Source: Streptomyces flavofungini
GTDB taxonomy: Bacteria; Actinomycetota; Actinomycetes; Streptomycetales; Streptomycetaceae
DNA: 64,000 nt
Direction: 5' to 3'
NCBI RefSeq assembly: GCF_014650815.1
Contig: NZ_BMVR01000009.1
Coordinates: forward strand, 355,045 to 419,044
Shown here: positions 35,921-44,781 of the stretch, piece by piece
Position numbering within the stretch: the first letter of the stretch is position 1
Layout: every line of letters starts with the position of its first letter
Made by a program: the position numbers and the translations under genes
The notes under the pieces: model-generated
What the model was told of the DNA's origin: nothing
Database searches by the model: none
The model's input: only the letters and a program-made list of their open reading frames with translations

Positions 35921-36853
35921 TCAGGTCAGCGGCAGCCGGTAGTGCCCGTCCGGCAGCGGCTCCACCAACCCGTCGGACACGAGCCCGTCCAGCGCCCGGG
36001 CCCGCTGCACCGGCTCGTCCCACACCCGGTCGAGCGCGGACTGCGGCACCGGCGAGACGGCCTCGCGCAGCACCGCGAGGAGCTTGCCGCGGACCTGCCG
36101 GTCGGTGCCCGCGTACGTCTGGCCGCGGCGGGCGGGCCCCTCGTGCGCGGGCTTCCCCGCCGCCAGCCAGGCGCACTGCGCGGCCAGCGGGCAGCGCGCG
36201 CAGTTCTCGTTCTTGGCGCTGCACACCAGCGCGCCCAGCTCCATGGACGCGGCGGCCCAGCGGGACGCGGTCTGCTCGTCCGCGGGCAGCAGCGCGCGGG
36301 CCAGCTTGCGCTCGGCGGCGGTGGTGGCGTTCGGCGGGTACTGCACGCCGGTCACGGAGCGCGCGAAGACGCGCCGCACATTGGTGTCGAGCACGGCGTG
36401 CCGCTGCCCGTACGCGAACGACGCGACGGCCGCGGCCGTGTACTCGCCGATGCCGGGCAGCGCGAGCAACTGCGCGTGCTGTGCCGGTACGTCGCCGCCG
36501 TGCCGCTCCGTTATGGCGACGGCCGCCCCGTGCAGCCGCAGCGCCCGCCGCGGATACCCGAGCCGCCCCCAGGCGCGCACGGCCTCGCCGGGCGCCTCCT
36601 TGGCGAGGTCGGCGGGGCGCGGCCAGCGGGCGAGCCACTGCTCGTACACGGGCAGCACCCGGCTCACCGGCGTCTGCTGCAGCATGAACTCGCTGACCAT
36701 CACGCCCCAGGGCCCGGCGTCCTCGCGCCGCCACGGCAGATCGCGCGCGTTGGCCTCGAACCAGGCGATGACAGGCGAGTGGAACTGCTCGTCCAGCGAA
36801 CGGGCGTCGGCAGTGCCGGCGCTGACGAGATCGGCGGCGAGTGCGGTCGGCAT
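35921..36853 (-). CDS. mutY: A/G-specific adenine glycosylase MutY
   Basis: A 310-residue glycosylase that removes adenine opposite 8-oxoguanine. It shows VSEFMLQQTPVSRVLPVYEQWLARWP (with the catalytic Glu), the helix-hairpin-helix LPGIGEYTAAAVASFA followed by the catalytic Asp in AVLDTNVRRVFAR, and the 4Fe-4S ligands CX6CX2CX5C in CSAKNENCARCPLAAQC. The C-terminus after the cluster is short (about 90 residues), so the full Nudix-like recognition domain of E. coli MutY is reduced, as in other actinobacterial members. It is probably monocistronic. Confidence 0.94.
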   Translation of the reverse strand: MPTALAADLVSAGTADARSLDEQFHSPVIAWFEANARDLPWRREDAGPWGVMVSEFMLQQTPVSRVLPVYEQWLARWPRPADLAKEAPGEAVRAWGRLGYPRRALRLHGAAVAITERHGGDVPAQHAQLLALPGIGEYTAAAVASFAYGQRHAVLDTNVRRVFARSVTGVQYPPNATTAAERKLARALLPADEQTASRWAAASMELGALVCSAKNENCARCPLAAQCAWLAAGKPAHEGPARRGQTYAGTDRQVRGKLLAVLREAVSPVPQSALDRVWDEPVQRARALDGLVSDGLVEPLPDGHYRLPLT

Positions 36854-36904
36854 GGGGACGATCCTGCCACGGGGGCGAGGGGCCGCGGGCCAACGGCGCG
36901 GTTC

Positions 36905-36985
36905 GGGGCGGGTGTCCCGTCGCCGTGGGACACCCGGCCCCGATCGGCGCCGCGTGCCTCGTCCTCGAACCCCGGACGGACCCGG
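36905..36985 (-). repeat. Dispersed intergenic repeat with hairpin (reverse copy)
   Basis: GGGTGTCCC (36910-36918) and GGGACACCC (36927-36935) form a perfect 9-bp hairpin, followed by a CGATCGGCGCCGCGTGCCTCG-type block to about 36985. In reverse complement this matches the copies at 57610 and 60601 in order and spacing. Confidence 0.75.
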
Positions 36986-37112
36986 ACGGGCCCCCACTGG
37001 GCGCCCCCGGCCCGGCCACCCGAACGTGTGCGTAAGAAAAGCAAGGGCGGGTGGGAGAACCCTGACGATCGGCAGGGGCGCCCGGCGCCGGACGGCACGT
37101 AGCGTCGGCGGG

Positions 37113-38804
37113 GTGAAGAGTCGACGTCAGCTGGACGCCGCCCTGTGGGCGGCCCTCGCCGTGCCCGCGGTGAGCGCCGACGCGATCGGCCTGAACGAGC
37201 CCCGCCCGCTGTGGGCCCAGCTCGCGGGCCTCGCCGTCCTGGCCGCGGCCACCGCGAGCTGGCGCGCCCGCCCGGCCGCCGCCTTCCTCCTCGCCGCCGC
37301 CCTCGCCCTCACCGCCCCCGCCCTGTTCTCCGTCTCGTACGGCCCCGCCCTCGCCGTCCTCGCCCTGCTCCTCGGCAAGCACGGCCCCCGCGCCCGCCCG
37401 GCGCTGCTGGCCTTCGCGGCGGTCTGGGCGGCGGGCACGGCCAGGATCGTGGTCCGGGACGTGGACCCGGTCGTGGAGTGGCTGGTGCTGATGGGCACGC
37501 TGCTGTTCGGCGTGGTCTTCCCCTGGCTCGCGGGCCGCTACTGGCGCCAGGGCCGGGAGCTGGCCGCCGCGGGCTGGGCCCGCGCCGACCAGTTGGAGCG
37601 CGAGCAGCGCATCGTCGCCGACCGCGCCCGGCTGCGCGAACGCGCCCGCATCGCTCAGGACATGCACGACTCCCTCGGCCACGAGCTGAGCCTCATCGCG
37701 GTCCGCGCGGGCGCCCTCCAGGTGGCCGCCGACCTCCCCGCCCACCACCGGGCCGCCGCGTCCGACCTGCGCGCCGCCGCCGCGACGGCCACCGACCGGC
37801 TGCGCGAGGTCATCGGCGTGCTCCGGGACGAGGGCGACGAGACGGCCCCCCTCGCCCCGCCCGGCGAGACGGTCGCGCAACTGGTCGCGCGGGCGGCGGA
37901 GTCGGGCCTCGTGGTGCGGTACGAGGACGACGGCGCCGACGCGTCCGACGGCGCCGGGCGCGTGGCGTACCGCGTGGTCCAGGAGGCCCTGACCAACGCG
38001 GCCAAGTACGCACCGGGCGCGCCCGTCACCGTGACGGCGACGCACACCGAGGCCGCGACGACGATCGAGGTCACCAACGGGCCGCCCCCGCAGGGGGGTT
38101 CACCCCGGCCCGCCGCACCGGAGGGCGGCTCGGGGCTTGCCGATCTGCGGGCCCGGGTGCGGGCGGGCGGCGGGACGCTGACGGCGGGGCCGCGCGGCGG
38201 GGGGTTCCGGGTCACGGCACGGCTGCCGGTGGCGGGAGCGGGGCCCGGGGCGGTGGCGCTCGAACTGGCGGTGCCCGAGGCGGCGGTGCCCGAGCTGGCG
38301 GTGCCCGAGCCGATGCGCCCCGGCAGCAGCCACCAGCCCCCGGTCACCCAGCCCCCGGTCACCCAGCCCCCGGCCTCCGCACCGGCGACCCCACCGCCCG
38401 GCTCCGTCCTGGCCCACGCCCGCCGCCGTACCGCCCTCGCCTTCGGCGCCGCCATCGCCACGGGAACCGTCCTCGTCGCCGGGGCGTTCACCTGGTACGC
38501 GTACACGAAGACACACTCCGTCCTGCGCCCCGCCGACTACGCGTCCCTGCGCGTGGGCCAGCCGCAGTCGGAGGTCGCCGCCGTGCTCCCCGACCGGAGC
38601 GTCACGGACCCGCCCGCCGAGCGCGCGCCCACCCCGCCGCCCCCGGGCGCGGACTGCCGCTACTACCGCTCCAGCGGCGAGCTCTTCACCTCCCTGCCGC
38701 ACTTCAGGCTCTGCTTCGACGACGGAAAGCTGGTGGACAAGACGGTGATCCCCAAGGCGGGCGCGGAACAGGAGAAGAAGCGGGAGGCGGCGTGGGCGCG
38801 GTGA
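37113..38804 (+). CDS. Histidine kinase with an added C-terminal membrane-anchored domain
   Basis: A 563-residue protein. About five N-terminal membrane helices (1-150) are followed by HisKA_3 (RARIAQDMHDSLGHELSLIAV, acceptor His185) and a HATPase (VVQEALTNAAKYAPGAPV; GSGLADLRARVRAGGG). Unlike normal kinases it continues with VPEAAVPELAVPE and QPPVTQPPVTQPP repeats, another transmembrane helix (TALAFGAAIATGTVLVAGAFTW) and a 90-residue C-terminal domain (ADYASLRVGQPQSEVAAVLP...CRYYRS...FRLCFDDGKLVDKTVIP) that resembles BamE/SmpA-type lipoprotein domains. GTG 37113 follows TAGCGT at 37100-37105 (leaderless). It overlaps its regulator gene. Confidence 0.88.
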   Translation: MKSRRQLDAALWAALAVPAVSADAIGLNEPRPLWAQLAGLAVLAAATASWRARPAAAFLLAAALALTAPALFSVSYGPALAVLALLLGKHGPRARPALLAFAAVWAAGTARIVVRDVDPVVEWLVLMGTLLFGVVFPWLAGRYWRQGRELAAAGWARADQLEREQRIVADRARLRERARIAQDMHDSLGHELSLIAVRAGALQVAADLPAHHRAAASDLRAAAATATDRLREVIGVLRDEGDETAPLAPPGETVAQLVARAAESGLVVRYEDDGADASDGAGRVAYRVVQEALTNAAKYAPGAPVTVTATHTEAATTIEVTNGPPPQGGSPRPAAPEGGSGLADLRARVRAGGGTLTAGPRGGGFRVTARLPVAGAGPGAVALELAVPEAAVPELAVPEPMRPGSSHQPPVTQPPVTQPPASAPATPPPGSVLAHARRRTALAFGAAIATGTVLVAGAFTWYAYTKTHSVLRPADYASLRVGQPQSEVAAVLPDRSVTDPPAERAPTPPPPGADCRYYRSSGELFTSLPHFRLCFDDGKLVDKTVIPKAGAEQEKKREAAWAR

Positions 38805-39481
38805 TCCGGGTGCTGCTCGCGGACGACGAGGCGATGATCCGCGCGGGCGTGAGCGCCATCCTCGCGGCGGGCGCGGACATCGAGGTGGTCGCGCAGGCGG
38901 CCGACGGCCGTGCGGCGGTCGAGCTGGCCCGGGCGCACCGCCCCGATGTGGCGCTCCTGGACATCCGCATGCCGCGCCTGGACGGCCTGGCGGCGGGGGA
39001 GGAGATCGTCCGGACGCTGCCGGGCACGGCGGTCGCGATGCTCACGACGTTCTCCGAGGACGCGTACGTGGCGCGGGCGCTCGGCGGCGGCGCGACCGGC
39101 TTCCTGCTGAAGTCCGGCGACCCGCACGAACTCATCGCGGGCGTGCGGGCGGTGGCGGGCGGCGCCGCGTTCCTCTCGCCGCGGGTGGCGCGGCAGGTCA
39201 TCGACGGCTTCGGCGCCCGCAGACTGGCGCGCGGAGCCGAAGCGCGCGCCCGCGTCACGCTCCTGACACCCCGTGAGCGGGAGGTGCTCGGCCTGGTCGG
39301 CGCGGGCCTGTCCAACCCGGAGATCGCCGCGCGCCTCCACCTCGTGGAGGGCACCGTCAAGGCCTATGTGAGCGCGGTCCTGGACCGCCTGGAGGTCAAG
39401 AACCGCGTCCAGGCGGCGGTCGTCGCGTACGAGGCGGGCCTGGTGGCGGACGACGCGGCGGGGGAGCCGGGGCCGGGCTGA
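38792..39481 (+). CDS. NarL/LuxR-type response regulator
   Basis: A 229-residue regulator whose receiver (IRVLLADDEAMIRAG; acceptor Asp in VALLDIRMPRLDG; Lys in FLLKSGDPHE) precedes a LuxR helix-turn-helix (LTPREREVLGLVGAGLSNPEIAARLHLVEGTVKAYVSAVLDRLEVKNR). It pairs with the overlapping upstream kinase. GTG 38792 has GGGAGG four bases upstream; GTG 38801, which overlaps the kinase stop as GTGA, is nearly as likely and gives a protein three residues shorter. Confidence 0.92.
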   Translation: MGAVIRVLLADDEAMIRAGVSAILAAGADIEVVAQAADGRAAVELARAHRPDVALLDIRMPRLDGLAAGEEIVRTLPGTAVAMLTTFSEDAYVARALGGGATGFLLKSGDPHELIAGVRAVAGGAAFLSPRVARQVIDGFGARRLARGAEARARVTLLTPREREVLGLVGAGLSNPEIAARLHLVEGTVKAYVSAVLDRLEVKNRVQAAVVAYEAGLVADDAAGEPGPG

Positions 39482-39499
39482 GGCCCGCGAACTCCCGTG

Positions 39500-40516
39500 T
39501 CAGGAGCGGGGGTCGGGGCGCTGCGGCCGGTACTGCGGCTGGTGCCCGTACGGCTCCTGATACGCGTCCGGGTTCCCGTACGGCTCCTGCCCCTGGTAGG
39601 ACCCTTGCCCTTGGTACGCCCCTTGGTCCCGGTACGACTCGGGACCCTGGTAGTCCGCCTGCCCCTGATAGCTCCCCTGCCCAGGGTGGGCCCCCTGGCC
39701 CTGGTGGGCGCCTTGCCCCTGATAAGCCCCCTGGCCCTGGTGCGCGTCCTGGTGCCGCCGCAGCGTCATCGTCTGCTCCTGGGGCTGCTCCGCGCGCGTG
39801 GGCCGGTACGGCAGCGAGTTCTCGTACTGACCGCCCGGACCGGACTGACCGGCCTGCGACGGCACGTACTGGCCGCCCCCGGCACCGGGTGCGACCGCCG
39901 CGCCCGCACCCGCACCCGCGCCCGCGAACCACCTGACCACGCCGGTCCGCGACCCCCGCATCGCCTCTGTGATCCGCGTCACGGGCCGGGCGGCGAACTT
40001 GACCGCGAGGAACACCACGACCGCGCCGAGGACCAGGCCGACGGCCACGTCGTGCGGGTAGTGCACGCCCACGAACACCCGCGAGAACGCCATGAGCACC
40101 GCCATCGGCAGCGTCAGGGCGGCGATCCGGGGCCAGGCGAGGGCGAGGCCCACGGCGGCGGCGCCCGCGATCGTCGAGTGGTTGCTGGGGAACGACCAGT
40201 CGCCGTGCGGCGGGCACTCGACGAGCGGCTTGAGCGCCCCGGATACCGCGCGGCAGGGCCGCTCCTCCTCGATGAAGGACTTCACGGTCTCACTGATGAC
40301 GTACGCGAGCGCCGTACCGAGCGGCGCCAGGACCGCCACCGCCACGGCCCGCGGGTCCCCGCGCCGCGCCCGCCACCACGCCACGACGAACAGCACGCCG
40401 AAGAGCAGCAGGCCGAGCTCGGTCCACACCTCCGCGAGGTGCTGCACCCACGACGGGGTGTCATGGGCGAACTCGGTGACGTCTAGGTAGAGGCCGGAAG
40501 AATCCATGGTGTCCAT
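39500..40516 (-). CDS. PAP2-family phosphatase with repetitive Gln/Gly/Tyr tail
   Basis: A 338-residue membrane phosphatase. The three PAP2 motifs are intact: KSFIEEERP, SFPSNHST and SRVFVGVHYPHD, spread over five or six membrane helices in the first 200 residues. This family dephosphorylates lipid phosphates such as undecaprenyl pyrophosphate. The last 110 residues are a hydrophilic tail of imperfect six-residue repeats (YQGQGA, HQGQGA), encoded by repetitive DNA at about 39590-39760. ATG 40516 or 40507 could be the start. It converges on the response regulator gene 19 bases away. Confidence 0.9.
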   Translation of the reverse strand: MDTMDSSGLYLDVTEFAHDTPSWVQHLAEVWTELGLLLFGVLFVVAWWRARRGDPRAVAVAVLAPLGTALAYVISETVKSFIEEERPCRAVSGALKPLVECPPHGDWSFPSNHSTIAGAAAVGLALAWPRIAALTLPMAVLMAFSRVFVGVHYPHDVAVGLVLGAVVVFLAVKFAARPVTRITEAMRGSRTGVVRWFAGAGAGAGAAVAPGAGGGQYVPSQAGQSGPGGQYENSLPYRPTRAEQPQEQTMTLRRHQDAHQGQGAYQGQGAHQGQGAHPGQGSYQGQADYQGPESYRDQGAYQGQGSYQGQEPYGNPDAYQEPYGHQPQYRPQRPDPRS

Positions 40517-40733
40517 GATTCCGGACCGTACGCAGTGGTCCGGCACCGTCACATCCGGCGATGGGCGCATCGTCGACCTGACGAAAGTCAGGGGTCGGGC
40601 CCCGCGAGGGGCGTCCGGGGGGACCGTTCCGGGGCCTTCGGGCGGGCCTGTCCGGGATGATGATCCGCAAAAGTTGTGGCCTGAGGCGGCGGGTGGGGCA
40701 GGACAACGCCCGGTTCTCTCGTAAGGTTTGGGC

Positions 40734-41546
40734 GTGGGATCTCTGCGCAATCCGATCGGGCCGCTTCCCTCCTCCATCTACTGGCGTCGGAGGGCCGTCC
40801 TGCTGTCCGTTGTCGGACTCCTCTTGCTGCTTGTCGTGTGGGCTCTAGCCTCGGGCGGAGGTGGCGGTGACAACGGCGCTGACGGTCCGTCGGGCAACGG
40901 CCCGGCGACGTCCATCACGCCCGGACCCTCCGGCTCCGGGCCTGCGATCAGCGAACACCCGGGCGGCCGGGACGAGTCGGAGGGCGAGGGGGACGGCGAC
41001 GGCTCCGGCGACGGCTCCGGCGACTCCGAGGGCTCCGGCTCCGGCGGCTCGGACTCCGGGGGCGGGTCGGGCGGCTCCGGCGGTTCGGACGACGCCAAGG
41101 GCGGCGGCGGGTCGGGCGCGCGGCTCCCGGCCGGGTCTCCCCTCGCCAAGTGCACGTCCGGCGCGGTCCAGTTGAAGCTGCGCAGCGTGCGGAACTCGTA
41201 CGCGCCCGGGCAGAAGCCGAAGCTGGAGCTGACCGCCGTCAACAGCGGCGGCAAGGCCTGCAAGGTCGACCTCGGCGGCAAGGGCACGGTCGTGACGATC
41301 ACCCTGTCCGGGGCGGACGACGCGATCTGGTCGTCGAACGACTGCCCCGGGGCCGCGGCGAGCCTGCTGTTCAAGGTCCCCGCGAACGGCCACGTCACGC
41401 ACTCCCTGGAGTGGGACCGCAAGGCCAGCGCCCCCCAGTGCGCGACGCCCCCGGCGGGCGGCGCGAAGGCGGGCACGTACTTGGTGGAGGCGCGGGCGAC
41501 GGGCCTGGGCAGCGACCAAGCGTCGTTCGTCCTGACGAAGGACTAG
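40734..41546 (+). CDS. Membrane-anchored extracellular protein with Gly/Ser/Asp linker
   Basis: A 270-residue protein. One N-terminal helix (AVLLSVVGLLLLLVVWALASG, about residues 21-41) is followed by 90 residues of Gly/Ser/Asp/Glu low-complexity linker and a 140-residue beta-rich domain with four cysteines (LAKCTSGAVQLKLRS; GKACKVDL; SNDCPGAA; APQCATPP). The domain resembles the DUF4232-like extracellular domains of actinobacteria. GTG 40734 follows TAAGGT at 40722-40727. Its stop codon TAG lies in the CTAG that flanks a MITE-like insertion. Confidence 0.82.
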   Translation: MGSLRNPIGPLPSSIYWRRRAVLLSVVGLLLLLVVWALASGGGGGDNGADGPSGNGPATSITPGPSGSGPAISEHPGGRDESEGEGDGDGSGDGSGDSEGSGSGGSDSGGGSGGSGGSDDAKGGGGSGARLPAGSPLAKCTSGAVQLKLRSVRNSYAPGQKPKLELTAVNSGGKACKVDLGGKGTVVTITLSGADDAIWSSNDCPGAAASLLFKVPANGHVTHSLEWDRKASAPQCATPPAGGAKAGTYLVEARATGLGSDQASFVLTKD

Positions 41547-41681
41547 GGCGTTTCTGACGGCTCTTGAAACCGTCAGATGGCTGTCACGGGTGTGGGCGCC
41601 GGGGCGAGCAGCACCTCGCGGGGCAGCTCCCGTTGCGCCGACGATCTCCCTGGCGGCCGACCAAGAGCCATCAGAAACGCC
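41547..41681. mobile_element. 135-bp MITE-like element with CTAG target duplication
   Basis: Left end GGCGTTTCTGACGGCTCTTG (41547-41566) and right end CAAGAGCCATCAGAAACGCC (41662-41681) are inverted repeats with 19 of 20 matching. CTAG directly flanks both sides (41543-41546 and 41682-41685), a target duplication as made by some IS5-group elements. The interior is too short for a transposase. A CTGACGG...CCGTCAG hairpin lies inside the left end. It sits between the preceding gene's stop and disA, disrupting neither. Confidence 0.82.
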
Positions 41682-41913
41682 CTAGACGCAGGACTGGGCG
41701 CCGGTCCTTCTCCCGCCCGCCCACACCTGACCGAGTCGGCCCAGGTGCCGGCCGCGCGGCCCTGCCTGGGGCGAGTCGGCCGTGACGGGTGGGCGAGTGG
41801 GCGGGCGGGAGGCTCCGCCGCGAAACGGCGGGAAGGACGGTCGCGCAGGCCAAGGGCACCCCGACCCCCAGCGGGCCGGGGGCCGGCGTACCCGCCGCAA
41901 TCCGGGCTGGAAG

Positions 41914-43038
41914 CTACACGTACCGCTCGAGGATCGAGGACTCCGCAAGCCGCGACAGCCCCTCGCGCACGCTGCGGGCCCGCGCCTCGCCCACCCCGTC
42001 GACCGTCTGCAGGTCGTCCACACTCGCGGCGAGCAGCTTCTGCAGGCCGCCGAAGTGCTCGACGAGCCGGTCGATGATGGCCCCGGGCAGCCGGGGCACC
42101 TTGGCGAGCAGCCGGAAGCCACGCGGCGACACCGCGGAGTCGAGCGTCTCGGGCGACCCCGTGTAGCCCAACGCGCGTGCCACCGTGGGCAGTTCGAGCA
42201 GCTCGGCGTGGGTGAGGGAGTCCAGCTCGGCCAGCGCCTCGTCCACGGTGCGCGAGCGCTTCGCGGTGGGCTCGGGCACGTAGTCCCGGACGACCAGCTC
42301 GCGCTCCGGCTCCACGCCCGCGATCAGCTCGTCGAGCTGAAGGGTCAACAGACGCCCGTCCGTGCCGAGCTCGACGACGTACTCCGCGATCTCCTTGGCG
42401 ATGCGCCGCACCATCTCCAGTCGCTGGGCGACCGCGGTGACGTCCCGGACCGTCACCAAGTCCTCGATCTCCAGGGCGGACAGCGTGCCCGCGACCTCGT
42501 CGAGGCGCAGCTTGTACCGTTCGAGGGTGGCGAGGGCCTGGTTGGCACGTGACAGGATCGCCGCCGAGTCCTCCAGGACACGGCGCTGCCCGTCCACGTA
42601 GAGCGCGATCAGGCGCATGGACTGGGAGACGGACACGATGGGGAAGCCGACCTGCTTGCTCACCCGGTCCGCCGTCCGGTGCCGGGTGCCCGTCTCCTCC
42701 GTGGGGATGGTCGGGTCGGGCACCAACTGCACGCCCGCGCGCAGGATCTTCGTGATGTCCTTGTCGAGCACGATGCCGCCGTCGAGCTTGCACAGCTCAC
42801 GCAGGCGCGTGGCGGTGAACTCGACGTCGAGGACGAAGCCGCCCGTGCACATCGACTCGACGGTCTTGTCCGAGCCGAGCACGATGAGCCCGCCCGTGTT
42901 GCCTCTGAGGATCCGCTCCAGGCCGTCGCGCAGGGCCGTGCCCGGCGCGACCGCGCTCAGGGAGGCGCGCATCAGCCCGTCGGCAGCGGAGCCGCCACCG
43001 GGCTTGCCGGGAACCGCTGCCCGGTCGTTGGCTGCCAC
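41914..43038 (-). CDS. disA: Diadenylate cyclase DisA
   Basis: A 374-residue DisA that makes c-di-AMP from two ATP. The DAC domain (about 20-150) carries LDGGIVLD where many homologues have DGA, and TGTRHRTADRVSKQ with the RHR motif. A helical spine follows, then a C-terminal helix-hairpin-helix region (LLAASVDDLQTVDGVGEARARSVREGLSRLAE) that binds branched DNA. GTG 43038 has GGAGGAG upstream. It follows radA by 90 bases in the classical radA-disA order. c-di-AMP controls osmotic balance and cell-wall hydrolases in Streptomyces. Confidence 0.95.
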   Translation of the reverse strand: MAANDRAAVPGKPGGGSAADGLMRASLSAVAPGTALRDGLERILRGNTGGLIVLGSDKTVESMCTGGFVLDVEFTATRLRELCKLDGGIVLDKDITKILRAGVQLVPDPTIPTEETGTRHRTADRVSKQVGFPIVSVSQSMRLIALYVDGQRRVLEDSAAILSRANQALATLERYKLRLDEVAGTLSALEIEDLVTVRDVTAVAQRLEMVRRIAKEIAEYVVELGTDGRLLTLQLDELIAGVEPERELVVRDYVPEPTAKRSRTVDEALAELDSLTHAELLELPTVARALGYTGSPETLDSAVSPRGFRLLAKVPRLPGAIIDRLVEHFGGLQKLLAASVDDLQTVDGVGEARARSVREGLSRLAESSILERYV

Positions 43039-43128
43039 TGCACTCCTCCGGTCGCAGGTTGTCCAAGCCCTCCCCCACACGCCTCGATACGCGTTGCTTC
43101 GTACGGATGGGCGAGACCAGGGCAAAGT

Positions 43129-44538
43129 CTACCGGCGCCGCTCGTCCTCCCGTGGGGCCTCTGGACGACGCGATCTCGGAAGGACGCGCAGCGCGTCGCC
43201 CATGTCGGCGACTTCGGTGACCTTCATACCGGGCGGGACCTTCCCCGGATCGGCCGGCACGAGGGCGTGGGTGAAGCCCAGGCGGTGGGCCTCGGCCAGT
43301 CTGCGCTGCACGCCGGTGACCCGTCTGACCTCGCCCGCGAGGCCCACCTCGCCGATCGCGACGAGGTTCTTCGGCAGCGGAGTGTCGCTCGCGGCGCTGG
43401 CCAGGGCGAGCGCCACGGCGAGGTCGGCGGCGGGCTCCGACAGCTTCACGCCGCCGACCGTGGCGCTGTAGATGTCGCGCTTGCCGAGCGCGCTGATGCG
43501 GCCGCGCTGCTCCAGGACCGCCAGCATCATCGACACACGGGACGTCTCCAGGCCCGACGTGGTGCGGCGCGGCGAGGGGATCTGCGAGTCGACGGTGAGC
43601 GCCTGCACCTCGGCGACCAGGGGGCGGCGGCCCTCCAGGGTCACCGTCAGACAGGTGCCGGGGACCGGCTCGTCGCGACGGGTCAGGAACAGGCCGGAGG
43701 GGTCGGCCAGACCGGTGATGCCCTCGTCGTGCAGCTCGAAGCAGCCGACCTCGTCCGTCGTCCCGTACCGGTTCTTCACGCCGCGGACCAGGCGCAGCCG
43801 GGCGTGCCGGTCGCCCTCGAAGTGCAGCACCACGTCGACCAGGTGCTCCAGGAGGCGCGGGCCCGCGATGGCGCCGTCCTTGGTGACGTGGCCGACCAGG
43901 AGCGTGGACATGCCGCGCTCCTTGGACGCGCGGATCAGGGCGCCCGCGACCTCGCGGACCTGCGCCATGCCGCCGGGCGCGCCGTCGATCTCCGGCGAGG
44001 CGACCGTCTGCACCGAGTCCAGGATCAGGAGGGAGGGCTTCACCGCGTCCAAGTGCCCGAGGACGGCGGCCAGATCGGTCTCCGCGGCCAGGTACAGGTC
44101 GTCCGCGATGGCGTTGATGCGGTCGGCGCGCAGCCGGACCTGGCTGGCCGACTCCTCGCCGGTGACGTAGAGCGTGCGGTGGTCGTCGGTGGCCGCCTTC
44201 GCCGCGACGTCCAGGAGGAGCGTGGACTTGCCGACGCCCGGCTCGCCCGCGAGCAGCACCACGGCGCCCGGCACCAGGCCGCCGCCGAGCACGCGGTCCA
44301 GCTCGGGCACGCCGGTGGAGCGGGCGGTGGCGCGGCGGACGTCGACCTCGCCGATGGGCACCGCGGAGGAGGTGACCCGGCCGGGGGTCGTCGTGCGCAC
44401 CGCGGGCGCGCCGTACTCCTCGACCGTGCCCCACGCCTGGCACTCGGGGCAGCGGCCTAGCCACTTGGCCGTCTGCCAGCCGCACTCGGTGCAGCGGTAG
44501 GACGGCCGGTCCTTCGCGGATTTCGTACGGGCAGCCAT
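43129..44538 (-). CDS. radA: DNA repair protein RadA
   Basis: A 469-residue RadA (Sms). The N-terminal C4 zinc finger is CTECGWQTAKWLGRCPEC. The RecA-like core has Walker A GEPGVGKST, LLILDSVQ and the RadA-specific KNRYG motif (KNRYGTTDEVGCFEL), followed by the Lon-like C-terminal domain (ALALASAASDTPLPKNLVAIGEVGLAGEVR). It drives branch migration in recombination and in other bacteria interacts with DisA, its operon partner here. The ATG at 44538 begins MAARTKSAKDRPSYRC. Confidence 0.96.
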   Translation of the reverse strand: MAARTKSAKDRPSYRCTECGWQTAKWLGRCPECQAWGTVEEYGAPAVRTTTPGRVTSSAVPIGEVDVRRATARSTGVPELDRVLGGGLVPGAVVLLAGEPGVGKSTLLLDVAAKAATDDHRTLYVTGEESASQVRLRADRINAIADDLYLAAETDLAAVLGHLDAVKPSLLILDSVQTVASPEIDGAPGGMAQVREVAGALIRASKERGMSTLLVGHVTKDGAIAGPRLLEHLVDVVLHFEGDRHARLRLVRGVKNRYGTTDEVGCFELHDEGITGLADPSGLFLTRRDEPVPGTCLTVTLEGRRPLVAEVQALTVDSQIPSPRRTTSGLETSRVSMMLAVLEQRGRISALGKRDIYSATVGGVKLSEPAADLAVALALASAASDTPLPKNLVAIGEVGLAGEVRRVTGVQRRLAEAHRLGFTHALVPADPGKVPPGMKVTEVADMGDALRVLPRSRRPEAPREDERRR

Positions 44539-44781
44539 GCACGAACCGTAGCCGCCACCACTGACAACACTGACAACGCAGCCAGCACCGGTGACCGGCC
44601 TCGGCCCCCGCCCGCCGACGGCCCGAGGGTGCCCCCCGGAGCCCTCGGCCCCTTACCTCTCGAACAGGCAACGGAATCATGTCTTCCTGTCCCCTTTTGA
44701 GGGATCTGTTCACCCGTAAGGATTAAATGTGCTCAAGAGGGAGGAAGGCGCCTGCATCATGCGCCTAACTTCGCACGGGTG

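Noticed and set aside
44728..44768. 13-codon leader ORF (ATG at 44728, with AAGGA upstream) before the sigma-like BACON gene
   Set aside because: No pairing segments or informative codon run follow it, and its stop coincides with the likely -10 box of the gene, so it would lie upstream of the transcript.
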